A stretch of 64,000 nt of DNA from Kapaibacterium sp044224925 (GCA_044224925.1 JBGAJM010000001.1:868001-932000); one strand, 5' to 3'. Shown: positions 34,610-43,138, counted from the first letter of the stretch. Notes: generated by a model not told the origin, from the sequence alone. A program made the numbers and translations.

Positions 34610-35605
34610 TTGCGTCGCGCTCTCTTCCTTAGCGTGATGCTGTTCGCCGTGGTCGCCTCGGCCACATCGCAAACCGCTCAACTTCAGATCATCCACAATG
34701 CCGCAGATCCTGCGGCATTTGTCGTTGATGTCTATATCAACGATGTGCTCGCCGTTGACGATCTGACCTTTCGCACAGCATCGGCCGTGATCGACGTGCC
34801 GGCCAACGTCGACAATGCCATCTCGCTTGCCTTTCGCGAGAGCACGTCCGTCTACGATGCCTTTGCCACCTATCTCGTTCGACTTCCGATCGGACGCAAC
34901 TATGCGGTGGCCACGGGTGTGTATCAGCCCACAGACTTTGCACCGAGCCCCGATCCGAAGGCCATGAACATCGCCTTTACGGTGGCATCGTTCACGAACC
35001 GGCGTGACACGTCGACGTCATCTTCGACCACCGATCTCAGTATCATCCACGGCGTGACGGATGCTCCGGCCCTCGACGTGATGGTTGGTGCACAGACCTT
35101 GGTCACATCGCTCTCCTATGGTAGCACGTCCGACCACATCACGGTTCCAGCCGATGCAACGGTCGTGAACGTGAGCTCGGCATCAGGCGCGCCCATCGGT
35201 CAGTTCACAGCCGATCTTCGTGCATACGCCGGACGTGCACTCACCATCTTCGCCAGTGGCTTTCTCGATCCGCAGGCGAACCGACAAGGACCGTCCTTCG
35301 GACTCTGGTGTGTGCTTCCCACGGGGGGTGCGCTGGTCGAGCTGCCACGTGTTGTGTCGAGTGTTCCAGTCGATCCCGCGCCGCCCTTCCTCCTTGTTCC
35401 CAATCCCTGTTCGTCGTTCGTGCGCATGCATTCCGCAACGCCGTACAAACGCGTCGTGATCTATGATCTGTTGGGGCAGGCTGTTCTTTCTCGAGATGTG
35501 CCTGAGGGTAGCGATGAATGGATCGTGGACACCACTCCCCTTGCACCGGGCACCTATACGGTTCGCATCGGGACCGAGGCGCAGCAACTCCGCGTTGCGC
35601 GATAA
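34610..35605 (+). CDS. DUF4397 protein with T9SS sorting domain
   Basis: 331 residues. The signal peptide begins MRRALFLSVMLFAVVASATS, reading from a TTG start at 34610, 3 bp after the umuD stop; an ATG at 34637 is possible but would remove the basic n-region. Two DUF4397 repeats follow, LQIIHNAADPAAFVVDVYI and LSIIHGVTDAPALDVMVG, each an Ig-like beta-sandwich. The C-terminus is a sorting domain (VVIYDLLGQAVLSRDVPEG, PLAPGTYTVRIG). An exported surface protein of unknown role. It is convergent with the tRNA pair. Confidence 0.82.
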   Translation: MRRALFLSVMLFAVVASATSQTAQLQIIHNAADPAAFVVDVYINDVLAVDDLTFRTASAVIDVPANVDNAISLAFRESTSVYDAFATYLVRLPIGRNYAVATGVYQPTDFAPSPDPKAMNIAFTVASFTNRRDTSTSSSTTDLSIIHGVTDAPALDVMVGAQTLVTSLSYGSTSDHITVPADATVVNVSSASGAPIGQFTADLRAYAGRALTIFASGFLDPQANRQGPSFGLWCVLPTGGALVELPRVVSSVPVDPAPPFLLVPNPCSSFVRMHSATPYKRVVIYDLLGQAVLSRDVPEGSDEWIVDTTPLAPGTYTVRIGTEAQQLRVAR

Positions 35606-35619
35606 GACTTCACACGCGT

Positions 35620-35658
35620 AAAAAAAAACGTCCGCATCTCGGATGAGATACGGACGTT
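35620..35658 (-). terminator. Intrinsic terminator of the tRNA-Val/tRNA-Leu unit
   Basis: Stem AACGTCCG/CGGACGTT with an inner stem ATCTC/GAGAT and GGAT loop, one internal mismatch. On the minus strand it is followed by a run of nine T. No T-run follows on the plus strand. Confidence 0.88.
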
Positions 35659-35670
35659 GAACCTTCGTCG

Positions 35671-35754
35671 TGCGAGCGGGGGGAGTCGAACCCCCACGGG
35701 TTTGACCCCGCTGGATTTTGAGTCCAGTGCGTCTGCCAATTCCGCCACGCTCGC
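35671..35754 (-). tRNA. tRNA-Leu (anticodon CAA)
   Basis: 84-nt type II tRNA with acceptor arms GCGAGCG/CGCTCGC, D-arm GGCGGAATTGGCAGACG, anticodon loop CTCAAAA within CTGGA/TCCAG, a long variable arm and T-arm GTTCGACTC. CCA is not encoded. Follows tRNA-Val on the same strand by 21 bp. Confidence 0.94.
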
Positions 35755-35775
35755 AGTGCACTGAATGTACTTGGG

Positions 35776-35849
35776 TGGGCGATGAGGGATTCGAACCCCC
35801 GACCCTCTCGGTGTAAACGAGATGCTCTAACCAGCTGAGCTAACCGCCC
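35776..35849 (-). tRNA. tRNA-Val (anticodon UAC)
   Basis: 74-nt cloverleaf: acceptor GGGCGGT/ATCGCCC (one G-U pair), D-arm TAGCTCAGCTGGTTAGAG, anticodon stem TCTCG/CGAGA with loop TTTACAC, T-arm GTTCGAATC. The CCA end is not encoded exactly. An exact TAAGTTTG promoter box starts 20 bp upstream. Confidence 0.95.
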
Positions 35850-35868
35850 AAGTAATCGATCAAGAACA

Positions 35869-35876
35869 CAAACTTA
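35869..35876 (-). promoter_or_regulatory. -7 promoter box (TAAGTTTG) for tRNA-Val/tRNA-Leu
   Basis: Exact TAnnTTTG on the minus strand, ending 19 bp before tRNA-Val. It includes the three bases of the nfu stop codon (35874-35876). Since tRNA genes usually have their own promoter, this is good support for the motif model used elsewhere. Confidence 0.6.
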
Positions 35877-36107
35877 CGAAACAGATTCGACTCTACGAAC
35901 TTCTTGCACCGACATTCTCAAGGTTCGTTCGATGCCGGCTCGCAGGGTCATGGCCGACATTGAGCAGTTCTTACAGGCGCCAAGAAAGCGGATCTCCACC
36001 ACGCCGGTCTCCGGTTCGTAGCGCACGAACTCCACGTTGCCGCCGTCGACGGCCAAATGCGGTCGCGCCGACTCCAATGCTGCCTCGATGCGTTCAATGA
36101 GCGTCAT
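35874..36107 (-). CDS. NifU-like C-terminal domain Fe-S scaffold (Nfu)
   Basis: 77 residues, a stand-alone NifU_C domain. The cluster-binding CxxC is in GACKNCSMSAMTL. Other signatures are RPHLAVDGGNVEFVRYEP and VEIRFLGAC. Nfu proteins hold and transfer 4Fe-4S clusters to targets. The ATG at 36107 gives the usual short N-terminus; the frame is open upstream but overlaps mrp. It follows mrp by 1 bp, giving a compact Fe-S cluster carrier operon that may serve the complex I and other Fe-S proteins of this cell. Confidence 0.92.
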   Translation of the reverse strand: MTLIERIEAALESARPHLAVDGGNVEFVRYEPETGVVEIRFLGACKNCSMSAMTLRAGIERTLRMSVQEVRRVESVS

Positions 36108-36108
36108 G

Positions 36109-37191
36109 TTAGAGCGAGATCTCCACGGTGGATGCAGAGGTACGTGCATTGATGCGTCGCACTTCGGAGATCACGTTCGAGGCAAGACCACGGAAGGCAT
36201 CGCCCAGCGAGCCGCTCTCCGGATCGAGCACGAACGGGAATCCATCGTCACCGCCTTGGCGCACGCGAACATCGATGGGCACTTCACCCAGGAACGGCAC
36301 TTCATACTCAGCCGCCACGCGCGCCCCGCCGCCCTCTCCGAAGATGTGATACTTCTTCTCGGGCATGTCGGGCGGAACGAAGTAGCTCATGTTCTCGATC
36401 ACGCCGATGATGTCGACGTTCACCTTGCGGAACATCTGAATGCTCCGCCGCACGTCGGCCAAGGCGATCTCCTGCGGCGTTGTCACGACCACAGCACCAG
36501 TGAGCGGAATGCGCTGCGTGAGCGTCAGTTGAATGTCGCCCGTGCCCGGCGGAAGGTCGAAGATGAGGAAGTCCAATTCACCCCACTGGATCTGATCCAC
36601 AAGCGTCGAGAAGTATCCCGCCAACATCGGTCCACGCAGGATGGCCGCCTGATCGCGCTGCATCACGAAGCCGATGGAGGCGACCTTTACGCCATACTGC
36701 TCGTTCGGATAGCCGATGATCTTCCCATCCTCGCCTTTTTCGGCGCGCATGGTCTGATCGCTCATGCCGTACATCGTGGGCTGGGACGGACCGTAGATAT
36801 CGGCATCCAGGAGGCCCACCGATGCACCCCGCTGTGCGAGGGCCGCAGCAAGGTTGGCCGCCACGGTGCTCTTCCCTACACCGCCTTTGCCCGAGGCAAC
36901 TGCGATGAGGTTCTTGACGGCGGAAAGGGTGGAAGGGCGCATGGCCTCGCCGCCGCGTTCGCGTACGAGCACGGTGACGTTGGCCGACGGGAACTCAGCC
37001 TCGATGGCCGCCCGACAGTCGTGATGGAGCCGCTGGGCCACCCAATGCAGTGGCTGCACAAGGTCGATCTTGATGGTAACGGCATCTCCGTCCACCTCGA
37101 CGGCGACGAGGGCCTGCAGGTCGGCAAGCGACCTGCCAAGATCCGGATCGAGGATCGGTCCGATGAGTGCCGAGATTCGTTCAGCGGTCAT
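36109..37191 (-). CDS. mrp: Mrp/ApbC P-loop Fe-S cluster carrier ATPase
   Basis: 360 residues. An N-terminal MIP18/DUF59 domain (ISALIGPILDPDLGRSLADL) precedes the Mrp ATPase with deviant Walker A ASGKGGVGKSTVAANLA, DADIYGPSQPTMYG and DLPPGTGDIQLTL. The C-terminal CxxC found in E. coli Mrp/ApbC is missing: the segment reads ENMSYFVPPDMPEKKYHIFG. That variant is common in Bacteroidota. It is a cytoplasmic carrier in Fe-S protein maturation. The ATG at 37191 is chosen over the 16-residue longer frame. A TAATTTTG promoter box lies about 66 bp upstream; nfu follows 1 bp after the stop. Confidence 0.93.
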   Translation of the reverse strand: MTAERISALIGPILDPDLGRSLADLQALVAVEVDGDAVTIKIDLVQPLHWVAQRLHHDCRAAIEAEFPSANVTVLVRERGGEAMRPSTLSAVKNLIAVASGKGGVGKSTVAANLAAALAQRGASVGLLDADIYGPSQPTMYGMSDQTMRAEKGEDGKIIGYPNEQYGVKVASIGFVMQRDQAAILRGPMLAGYFSTLVDQIQWGELDFLIFDLPPGTGDIQLTLTQRIPLTGAVVVTTPQEIALADVRRSIQMFRKVNVDIIGVIENMSYFVPPDMPEKKYHIFGEGGGARVAAEYEVPFLGEVPIDVRVRQGGDDGFPFVLDPESGSLGDAFRGLASNVISEVRRINARTSASTVEISL

Positions 37192-37257
37192 AGTTGTTCT
37201 GGCTTGTGTAACAAGGTGCAGGATGGTCCAGTCAGACACACCAACAGCAACAGCCTA

Positions 37258-37265
37258 CAAAATTA
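37258..37265 (-). promoter_or_regulatory. -7 promoter box (TAATTTTG) for mrp-nfu
   Basis: Exact TAnnTTTG on the minus strand, about 66 bp before the mrp ATG. It is divergent from, and 22 bp away from, the box at 37288-37295. Confidence 0.5.
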
Positions 37266-37287
37266 GAGAGATGTTGCTTCACCTGTG

Positions 37288-37295
37288 TACATTTG
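37288..37295 (+). promoter_or_regulatory. -7 promoter box (TACATTTG) for the T9SS cargo gene at 37333
   Basis: Exact TAnnTTTG, 37 bp before the ATG. The leader contains a CGGAG ribosome-binding site at 37321-37325 that can pair with CTCCG at 37328-37332. Confidence 0.5.
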
Positions 37296-37332
37296 CAGTT
37301 CTCATTCCACAATTACCTTCCGGAGTTCTCCG

Positions 37333-39366
37333 ATGAAGAATAGATTCTTCGTTCTTGGCCTCGCCGCCCTCATGGCGCAAGCGTCCGTGAGCGCTCAGTC
37401 GCTCGAAAGCTTGCCCACGGCGTTGGCAAAGCATCAACGCTCAATCGAGCTCGTGAATCCTGACCAACGTTCCGCTTCGTTGCTCGTTGGAAAGAACGTC
37501 GAGCAAAGCCAGGCGATCACGTATGTGAACATGTACGCGAACGATTACTTCCCAGCATGGGAGCAATACAACACGAATCAGACCTTTGTGTATGACAAGG
37601 GGACGAACACCCTCATGTTGATCCACCCGGCTCGCGTTTTTGCATCCAATCAGCTTGCCGGCGGTAAGGTGGAAGCGTTCATCTCCAGCGACGGAGGTTC
37701 CACGTTCACCACGAAGAACATCTTCGAAAAAACAGGCGACTACCGTGCATTCCCAACGTTGGCCCTTGTGAACAAGGGAGTGACATCGGCTGATGACCTC
37801 GGCTGGTGCTTGTGGGCATACTCCTATCTGAAGGCCAGCAACTGGGGATACTCCGGAAATCCTGCATTGTTCAAGCTTTCAGACCCAACGCCACTTGAAG
37901 TACCAATGACGTCGCCTGATCTGAACAACAGCGGCGGATATAATTTCGCCTTCGATGCACTCCTCCCAGTGTCAGGTAGTCGTGCCGGCGTTTTCCACGC
38001 CTCACGTCTTACGCTCGGTCAAGGCGCCACAGGACAGTTCGGCGCTTACGGTCAGTTCTACTTCAACTTCGTTGCCGAAGACGTATCGAGCTCGTTGCCG
38101 GATGAGTGGGCACTTTCCAACTGGAGAGCCGGCGAACCGAACTCTACGTACAACTCCGAAATGCTCTCCGATGCAGATGCGGCCGGCAACGTCTATGTAG
38201 CGGTCGACAATGTTTGGATCGAGGACGAATCAGCACGCGTTCCAGGAGTGGCCGTATCGAAGGACGGCGCTCAAACATGGGGTCCGTGGAACAAGATGCC
38301 GAAGGCCCTGCTGGATGAGTATGCTACGGCGAATTTCTCGAGCCCGAAGAACTCTATCTACGACCCGTTCGGTACGGAAGGCTTCGTTGTCACCGGAACA
38401 GATCGTTACTCCTACATCATGCGTCTCGGCCACGTTGACGATCAGAATCGTTTTGACCGCCTCGACCTGATCGAAGCAGAGTACAAGAACGGTGCTTGGT
38501 CAGTGCGCAAGGTTACCGAACTGAATGATTTCAATCCGCTGACCTTCCAAGTGATCGACTCGGCATCCATTAGCCAAGGCAAGTGGGTACCATATGTGTC
38601 GAGCGTGTTGGGTCACGAGCTGCAGATCTCCAAGACAGCAGACAACGCCCACCTGATCATCAAGTGGGTCGATGCCAACATCGACATGCGGTATGGCGTA
38701 GAGCCACCGATGACGATCCTCTACAACAGCAACAACGTGCTCACCTACGGCACGCTGGATTCACTCTTCTCCACCGACATGTACTTCTCCGTCCGTGCAC
38801 TCGATGCAGACGCATGGGGAAGCGCTGTGAACATCACGAACGATGCGAAGGTGGACAAGGGAACGAAGATCCCCGCCATTGTTCCGAGCATTGAGAAGGT
38901 ACCTGTGATGTATCACCAAGGTATCACGAACGACCGTCTTGGTGCAACGCACCCATTGAAGAGCGCCGGTTGGCCCGACGCCTTCCTTGAGCGTGAACTT
39001 GGTGGACCGAGCTCAACAGTGAATCGCTTCATGCCACAAACGATCCGATTCGGAACGTTCAATGCATTGAATCCGAACTCAGTTCAAGAGACAACCGAGA
39101 ACCTTGGCTTCTCCCTCAACAACGCAAAGCCGAACCCAGCAACGGAAGTGGCAGAGATCACGTTCTCGCTCGACGTAGCAGGCAACGTATCGCTCGTACT
39201 CTTCGACATGCTCGGCAACCGCGTGAACACGCTGTACAGCGGTCAAATGGACGCCGGTCTGCACGGCCTGAGCGTCGATCCGTCGACCCTTTCGAATGGC
39301 ACGTATTACTTCACGCTCACCGTCAATGGCAAGAGCATCACGAAGTCCATGGTCGTGATGAAGTAA
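37333..39366 (+). CDS. Large secreted BNR-repeat-like protein with T9SS sorting domain
   Basis: 677 residues with a signal peptide (MKNRFFVLGLAALMAQASVSA). The body has sialidase/BNR-type motifs (FISSDGGSTFTTKNIF, VAVSKDGAQTWGPWNKM), suggesting a beta-propeller. The last ~80 residues are a classic sorting domain (NAKPNPATEVAEITFSLDVA, VSLVLFDMLGNRVNTL, LSNGTYYFTLTVNGK). Exported by the type IX system; role unknown. A consensus promoter, a clear CGGAG ribosome-binding site 7 bp before the ATG and a strong terminator suggest a highly expressed product. Codon choice also looks different from the neighbours (more A/T-ending codons), in line with high expression, though I have not quantified it. 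Confidence 0.85.
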   Translation: MKNRFFVLGLAALMAQASVSAQSLESLPTALAKHQRSIELVNPDQRSASLLVGKNVEQSQAITYVNMYANDYFPAWEQYNTNQTFVYDKGTNTLMLIHPARVFASNQLAGGKVEAFISSDGGSTFTTKNIFEKTGDYRAFPTLALVNKGVTSADDLGWCLWAYSYLKASNWGYSGNPALFKLSDPTPLEVPMTSPDLNNSGGYNFAFDALLPVSGSRAGVFHASRLTLGQGATGQFGAYGQFYFNFVAEDVSSSLPDEWALSNWRAGEPNSTYNSEMLSDADAAGNVYVAVDNVWIEDESARVPGVAVSKDGAQTWGPWNKMPKALLDEYATANFSSPKNSIYDPFGTEGFVVTGTDRYSYIMRLGHVDDQNRFDRLDLIEAEYKNGAWSVRKVTELNDFNPLTFQVIDSASISQGKWVPYVSSVLGHELQISKTADNAHLIIKWVDANIDMRYGVEPPMTILYNSNNVLTYGTLDSLFSTDMYFSVRALDADAWGSAVNITNDAKVDKGTKIPAIVPSIEKVPVMYHQGITNDRLGATHPLKSAGWPDAFLERELGGPSSTVNRFMPQTIRFGTFNALNPNSVQETTENLGFSLNNAKPNPATEVAEITFSLDVAGNVSLVLFDMLGNRVNTLYSGQMDAGLHGLSVDPSTLSNGTYYFTLTVNGKSITKSMVVMK

Positions 39367-39389
39367 CATATCCGCGAATTTCCTATACT

Positions 39390-39420
39390 AAGGGCAACAC
39401 TTGTGTTGCCCTTTTTTTTT
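39390..39420 (+). terminator. Strong intrinsic terminator
   Basis: AGGGCAACAC (39391-39400) pairs perfectly with GTGTTGCCCT (39403-39412), followed by nine T. It lies 24 bp after the stop of the T9SS cargo gene and directly before the next gene start. Confidence 0.93.
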
Positions 39421-39427
39421 GGATGCT

Positions 39428-40795
39428 ATGAACCGTTGCTTCAACCTTTGCTGTGCCCTGATCCTTGCCTCCGTGACATCGCTCGCGCAAGGATGGACTC
39501 CCGTGATCCCGGGTCGGGCCGTGTACGGAATTGCGGTGAATCCGCAGAATCCCACTACGGTATTTGCTGGCAACGTCGCCCGAACAATGTTCCGGTCGGG
39601 CGATGGTGGCTTTACGTGGGAAGAACTTTCCATTCAGGACATCAGCGGCACTTCGCGTGTGGCCTTGCTGGTGATCCATCCGACGGATACGACGATCATG
39701 TTCGCGGGCGGACCTGAGTTCACCGGTCTGGACCGATCGACAGATGCCGGACAGACATGGTCGAACTCGATCAAGGACCCGAGCGGACGTCGGATCGAAT
39801 TCACCGGAACGACGAGTTTGTGCGTTCATCCGACCGCAACGGATACGGTCTATGCCCTCCGCTCCTCGCCGCCCATCGTGTATCGAAGCGTGAACAAGGG
39901 CAGTACGTGGGATTCGTTGGCCATTGTGGACACGGTGGTCGGATCTCGCGGCAATACCATTGCCGTCTGCCCGACACCCGACAGTTCGAACATCATCGTA
40001 GCGGGCGGTCGCGGATCGATCATCTATCGTTCGGTGAATGGTGGTCGCACGTGGACGCGGACTGGACGTCTTTCGGCGCAACCGGATGCCGATGCCATGG
40101 TGATCAAGTGGAGTCTCGTGACGCCCGGTCTGGCTTATGCAACGGCATCGAACCTTTTTGTCGAGAACACCTCGAACAGCGGCATCTTCACGTCGACGGA
40201 CTACGGTGCGAACTGGGCGCGGATGCGCTTCTTGGACACGTCGCTCTATGCATTGGAGCTGCACCGCACGGCCGTGACGGAAGAGATCTTTGTGGGCGGC
40301 TATCAAGGCGATGGTTCAAGTCCGAACCTGAAGGGCGACTCCATCGTGATGCGCTCACCCAATGCGGGTCAGCAATGGGCAAGCCTGGGAACGGTGCCGT
40401 GGACAGAGAATGAAGTGGGCAAGAAGCGCGCGAACATTTGGTCGTTCGGTGTGACGATGGCTGGGGGCTTCCCCTACCTGCTGTTAGGTTCAGAGGCGGG
40501 CGCCTTCATGTCGACGCAAGTGGTCTCCGTCCACGACGGATCGAGCGCGACCGGTGTGGGAACGTTGCAGCTTCGCCATACGGACCGAGGACTGGCGGCC
40601 ACCGTGCCGACGGAGTTCTCCGGTCGGTGTTCCTATGCCATCTCCACCCTGACCGGCTCGCTGGTTGCTTCGGGTTCTGTGACCATGTATGAGCAAGGTT
40701 CTGCCGTGCTTGCAACTCCTTCGCTTCCGAATGGTCTCTACGTGGTGCGCATGACGGACGGTGCACATGTGGCCTCCGCCCTCATTCAATGGTGA
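39428..40795 (+). CDS. Secreted BNR/VPS10-like beta-propeller protein, T9SS cargo
   Basis: 455 residues. Signal peptide MNRCFNLCCALILASVTSLA, then repeated Asp-box motifs (FRSGDGGFTWEEL, DRSTDAGQTWSN, YRSVNKGSTWDSL, YRSVNGGRTWTR) spaced like the blades of a sialidase-type propeller, and a short C-terminal sorting domain (CSYAISTLTGSLVASGSV, LPNGLYVVRMTDG). Extracellular or surface-bound; ligand unknown. The ATG at 39428 follows the terminator by 7 bp, so its promoter must lie in or before that terminator, or it relies on read-through. It is paralogous to the next gene. Confidence 0.83.
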   Translation: MNRCFNLCCALILASVTSLAQGWTPVIPGRAVYGIAVNPQNPTTVFAGNVARTMFRSGDGGFTWEELSIQDISGTSRVALLVIHPTDTTIMFAGGPEFTGLDRSTDAGQTWSNSIKDPSGRRIEFTGTTSLCVHPTATDTVYALRSSPPIVYRSVNKGSTWDSLAIVDTVVGSRGNTIAVCPTPDSSNIIVAGGRGSIIYRSVNGGRTWTRTGRLSAQPDADAMVIKWSLVTPGLAYATASNLFVENTSNSGIFTSTDYGANWARMRFLDTSLYALELHRTAVTEEIFVGGYQGDGSSPNLKGDSIVMRSPNAGQQWASLGTVPWTENEVGKKRANIWSFGVTMAGGFPYLLLGSEAGAFMSTQVVSVHDGSSATGVGTLQLRHTDRGLAATVPTEFSGRCSYAISTLTGSLVASGSVTMYEQGSAVLATPSLPNGLYVVRMTDGAHVASALIQW

Positions 40796-40800
40796 TCTCC

Positions 40801-42165
40801 ATGCAACGCGTTCTTCTCCTTGCCGCCTTTCTCCTCTCCGTTTCCCTTTGCACGGCCCAGCAATGGAAGCTGCTGCTTCCGGTGCGCGCCTATACCGTGG
40901 TCGTGAATCCGAAGAATGCGAACACGATCTATGTGGGCGGGAAGTTCGACCGCGTGTATCGGTCGTTCGATGGCGGACAGTCCTTCGATACGGTGCTGAT
41001 CGGCGCGCAATCGGTGGACAATGCCGTGTCATCGATGCACGTTTGTCGGGAAGACACCTCTGCGTTGATCGCAGCGGGTTGGAGCGTCGACGGCGTGATA
41101 CGCTCGAACAATTCGGGGGCAACGTGGGAGCGCGTGTACAACGACTCGACGAACCGGCGGTTCTGGTTCGTATCCGAGGCCATGGTCGAAGACCCCTGGA
41201 AGCCGAACATCATCTACGGTGCACGCGGACAAGTGAATGTGAAGGAAGTCTATCGCAGTACGGACTGCGGTCAGACCTGGGCCCTGCGCGGCACCATTCC
41301 GAACACGATCTCCACGCGTCTGTGCACCATTCAGATCCGACCGGACTCTGCGAACATCCTCTTCATCGGTGCCCTGAACGGCGTGATGTATCGTTCCGAC
41401 GATTCCGGTGCCACATGGCGCACGGTTCCCATCAACGGGAAGGACACACTGCGTACGAGTGCCGAGATCCCCAAGATCGTCTTCAATCCCATCGATCCGC
41501 AGATCGGCTATGCCATCGTTGCCATCTCCAATCAGGCAACGATCCAAGGCAATGGCGGCGTGCTCAAGTCCACGAATGGCGGAGCATCGTGGTTCCAGCA
41601 GGCATACGTGGACACGTCCTTCTGGGCTGTGGATGTGCGCATCAAGAATGGCGTCGAGGAAGTGTTCGCCGGCGGGTTCCGCATGTTCACGCTTGACACG
41701 ATCATCCATGGCGATAGCCTTGTGACCATGTCCACCGATGGCGGCGTGACGTGGACCAAGTACGAAGGAATTCCGTGGGTACATCCTGTCGACAAAACTT
41801 CCCCCGGCATCAACAAGAACGCGTGGTCCATCCGCTGGGACACCGTCGGAAAACGACTCTACCTTGCCTCAGAGGCGGGCTTCTTCGTGCTCGACGAGCC
41901 AACATCCGTCCATGATGCCGCCGACGCGACCAGCGGCCTTCTCGCGGCCTATCACGATGGTTCCATCGTTGTCCATCGCGACGTGGTCCCCGCAACACCG
42001 GAAGAGTGGGCCGTCTATTCCTTACAGTCGATTCGTCTCGCATCGGGCACCTGTTCCATGCAAAACGAAGAACGCCTGCAGGTAGGCTCGCTACCGGCAG
42101 GCGTCTATTTCATTCGATTCATGGAAGGCGGCAAGGTTCGAAGTGTGAAGTTCCTTGTGCCGTAA
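40801..42165 (+). CDS. Secreted BNR/VPS10-like beta-propeller protein, T9SS cargo (paralog)
   Basis: 454 residues. Signal peptide MQRVLLLAAFLLSVSLCTAQ. Asp-box repeats include YRSFDGGQSFDTV, IRSNNSGATWERV, YRSTDCGQTWALR, YRSDDSGATWRTV, LKSTNGGASWFQ and MSTDGGVTWTKY. The C-terminal sorting domain contains EEWAVYSLQSIRLASG and LPAGVYFIRFMEGG. Layout and motifs match the preceding gene, so the two are tandem paralogs. I chose the ATG at 40801 because GGTGATC, a good match to the extended Shine-Dalgarno sequence, sits just before it; an ATG at 40789 overlaps the previous stop. A hairpin inside its last 100 bp acts as terminator for the opposite strand. Confidence 0.83.
   Translation: MQRVLLLAAFLLSVSLCTAQQWKLLLPVRAYTVVVNPKNANTIYVGGKFDRVYRSFDGGQSFDTVLIGAQSVDNAVSSMHVCREDTSALIAAGWSVDGVIRSNNSGATWERVYNDSTNRRFWFVSEAMVEDPWKPNIIYGARGQVNVKEVYRSTDCGQTWALRGTIPNTISTRLCTIQIRPDSANILFIGALNGVMYRSDDSGATWRTVPINGKDTLRTSAEIPKIVFNPIDPQIGYAIVAISNQATIQGNGGVLKSTNGGASWFQQAYVDTSFWAVDVRIKNGVEEVFAGGFRMFTLDTIIHGDSLVTMSTDGGVTWTKYEGIPWVHPVDKTSPGINKNAWSIRWDTVGKRLYLASEAGFFVLDEPTSVHDAADATSGLLAAYHDGSIVVHRDVVPATPEEWAVYSLQSIRLASGTCSMQNEERLQVGSLPAGVYFIRFMEGGKVRSVKFLVP
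42065..42104 (-). terminator. Intragenic terminator for the convergent FAH-family operon
   Basis: ACGCCTGC (42072-42079) pairs with GCAGGCGT (42097-42104), with an inner stem GGTAG/CTACC around a 5-nt loop. On the minus strand the stem is followed by TCTTCGTTTTG. It sits inside the coding end of the plus-strand gene. Confidence 0.6.
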
Positions 42166-42172
42166 GGGAGCG

Positions 42173-43135
42173 TCAGACCTGTTCGCGGACGATGGTGTTC
42201 GTGAGAACGCCAAGTCCGTCGATCGAGCACGAGACCACGTCGCCCGGTTTCAACCACAGCGCCGGATCGTAGACCTTGCTTCCGTTCAATTCGAGGAAGC
42301 ATCCTGTACCGCAGGTGCCGGAGCCGATCACGTCGCCCGGATACAACGTCACGCCATAGCTGGCGCGTTCGATGATCTGTGCGAACGTCCACGTCATGTC
42401 CTTCACGTTCCCACGTGAGATCTCCGTTCCGTTCAACTTCGTGCACATCGGCATGTCGTAGGTTTCGCCGTGTGGCGTTTCGATACGACGTGCGGCCAGT
42501 TCGTCGCGGGTGACGAGCCATGGACCGATCGACGTGGCGAAGTCCTTGCCCTTGGCCGGACCCAAGTTGAGCTTCATCTCCTGCATCTGCAGCGCACGCG
42601 CACTCCAGTCGTTCATCACCATGTAGCCGGCGATGTAGGAGTCGGCATCGGCGGCCGCGATGTTGCGTCCCTTCTTACCGATGACGATGGCGCACTCGAG
42701 TTCGAAGTCGAGTTGGTCTTCGTGCATGGGCATCACGGGAATGTCGCCCGGACCGTAGACGGCTTGGTGATTCGTGAAGTAGAAGATCGGAATGTCGTAG
42801 AACTCCGGGATCATGTCGAGTCCGCGATTTCTCCGCGCTGCTTCCACATGCTGCTTAAAGGCATAGCCATCGCGCATGGATGGTGGATGCGGCACCGGTG
42901 CGCACAACGTGGTCGTTGCCACGTCGAACGACGCAGAGGCACCATCGCTGCCAAGCGATGCGAGCACACTGCGCAATGTTTCCATGGCCGCGTCGCCCAT
43001 GCGAAGGAACGACAGGATATCCGACGGCAACACCACACTGCGCATCGTGGCGATGCGCTCTACATCCAAAATGCGATCTCCGACCAACACACCCAGACGT
43101 TCAGTACCATTCGAGAGAAACGTGACCAACTTCAT
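42173..43135 (-). CDS. Fumarylacetoacetate hydrolase (FAH) family protein
   Basis: 320 residues. The family core is present: metal-binding glutamates in LDFELECAIVIGKKG, the GYMVMNDWSARALQ segment with a metal-binding Asp, KGKDFATSIGPWLVT, NGTEISRGNVKDMTWTFAQI and PGDVIGSGTCGTG. FAH enzymes cleave or decarboxylate beta-diketo acids with Mg2+ or Ca2+, for example in tyrosine or aromatic breakdown; the length and N-terminal domain fit fumarylacetoacetase-like or acylpyruvase proteins, and the exact substrate is not decided. It starts 3 bp after the GT2 gene stop and shares its transcript. Confidence 0.88.
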   Translation of the reverse strand: MKLVTFLSNGTERLGVLVGDRILDVERIATMRSVVLPSDILSFLRMGDAAMETLRSVLASLGSDGASASFDVATTTLCAPVPHPPSMRDGYAFKQHVEAARRNRGLDMIPEFYDIPIFYFTNHQAVYGPGDIPVMPMHEDQLDFELECAIVIGKKGRNIAAADADSYIAGYMVMNDWSARALQMQEMKLNLGPAKGKDFATSIGPWLVTRDELAARRIETPHGETYDMPMCTKLNGTEISRGNVKDMTWTFAQIIERASYGVTLYPGDVIGSGTCGTGCFLELNGSKVYDPALWLKPGDVVSCSIDGLGVLTNTIVREQV

Positions 43136-43138
43136 GTG

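Noticed and set aside
35617..35658. Terminator for the plus-strand DUF4397 gene
   Set aside because: The T-run exists only on the minus strand, so the hairpin serves the tRNA genes.
36037..37266. 409-residue frame antisense to mrp
   Set aside because: Shadow of the conserved mrp gene.
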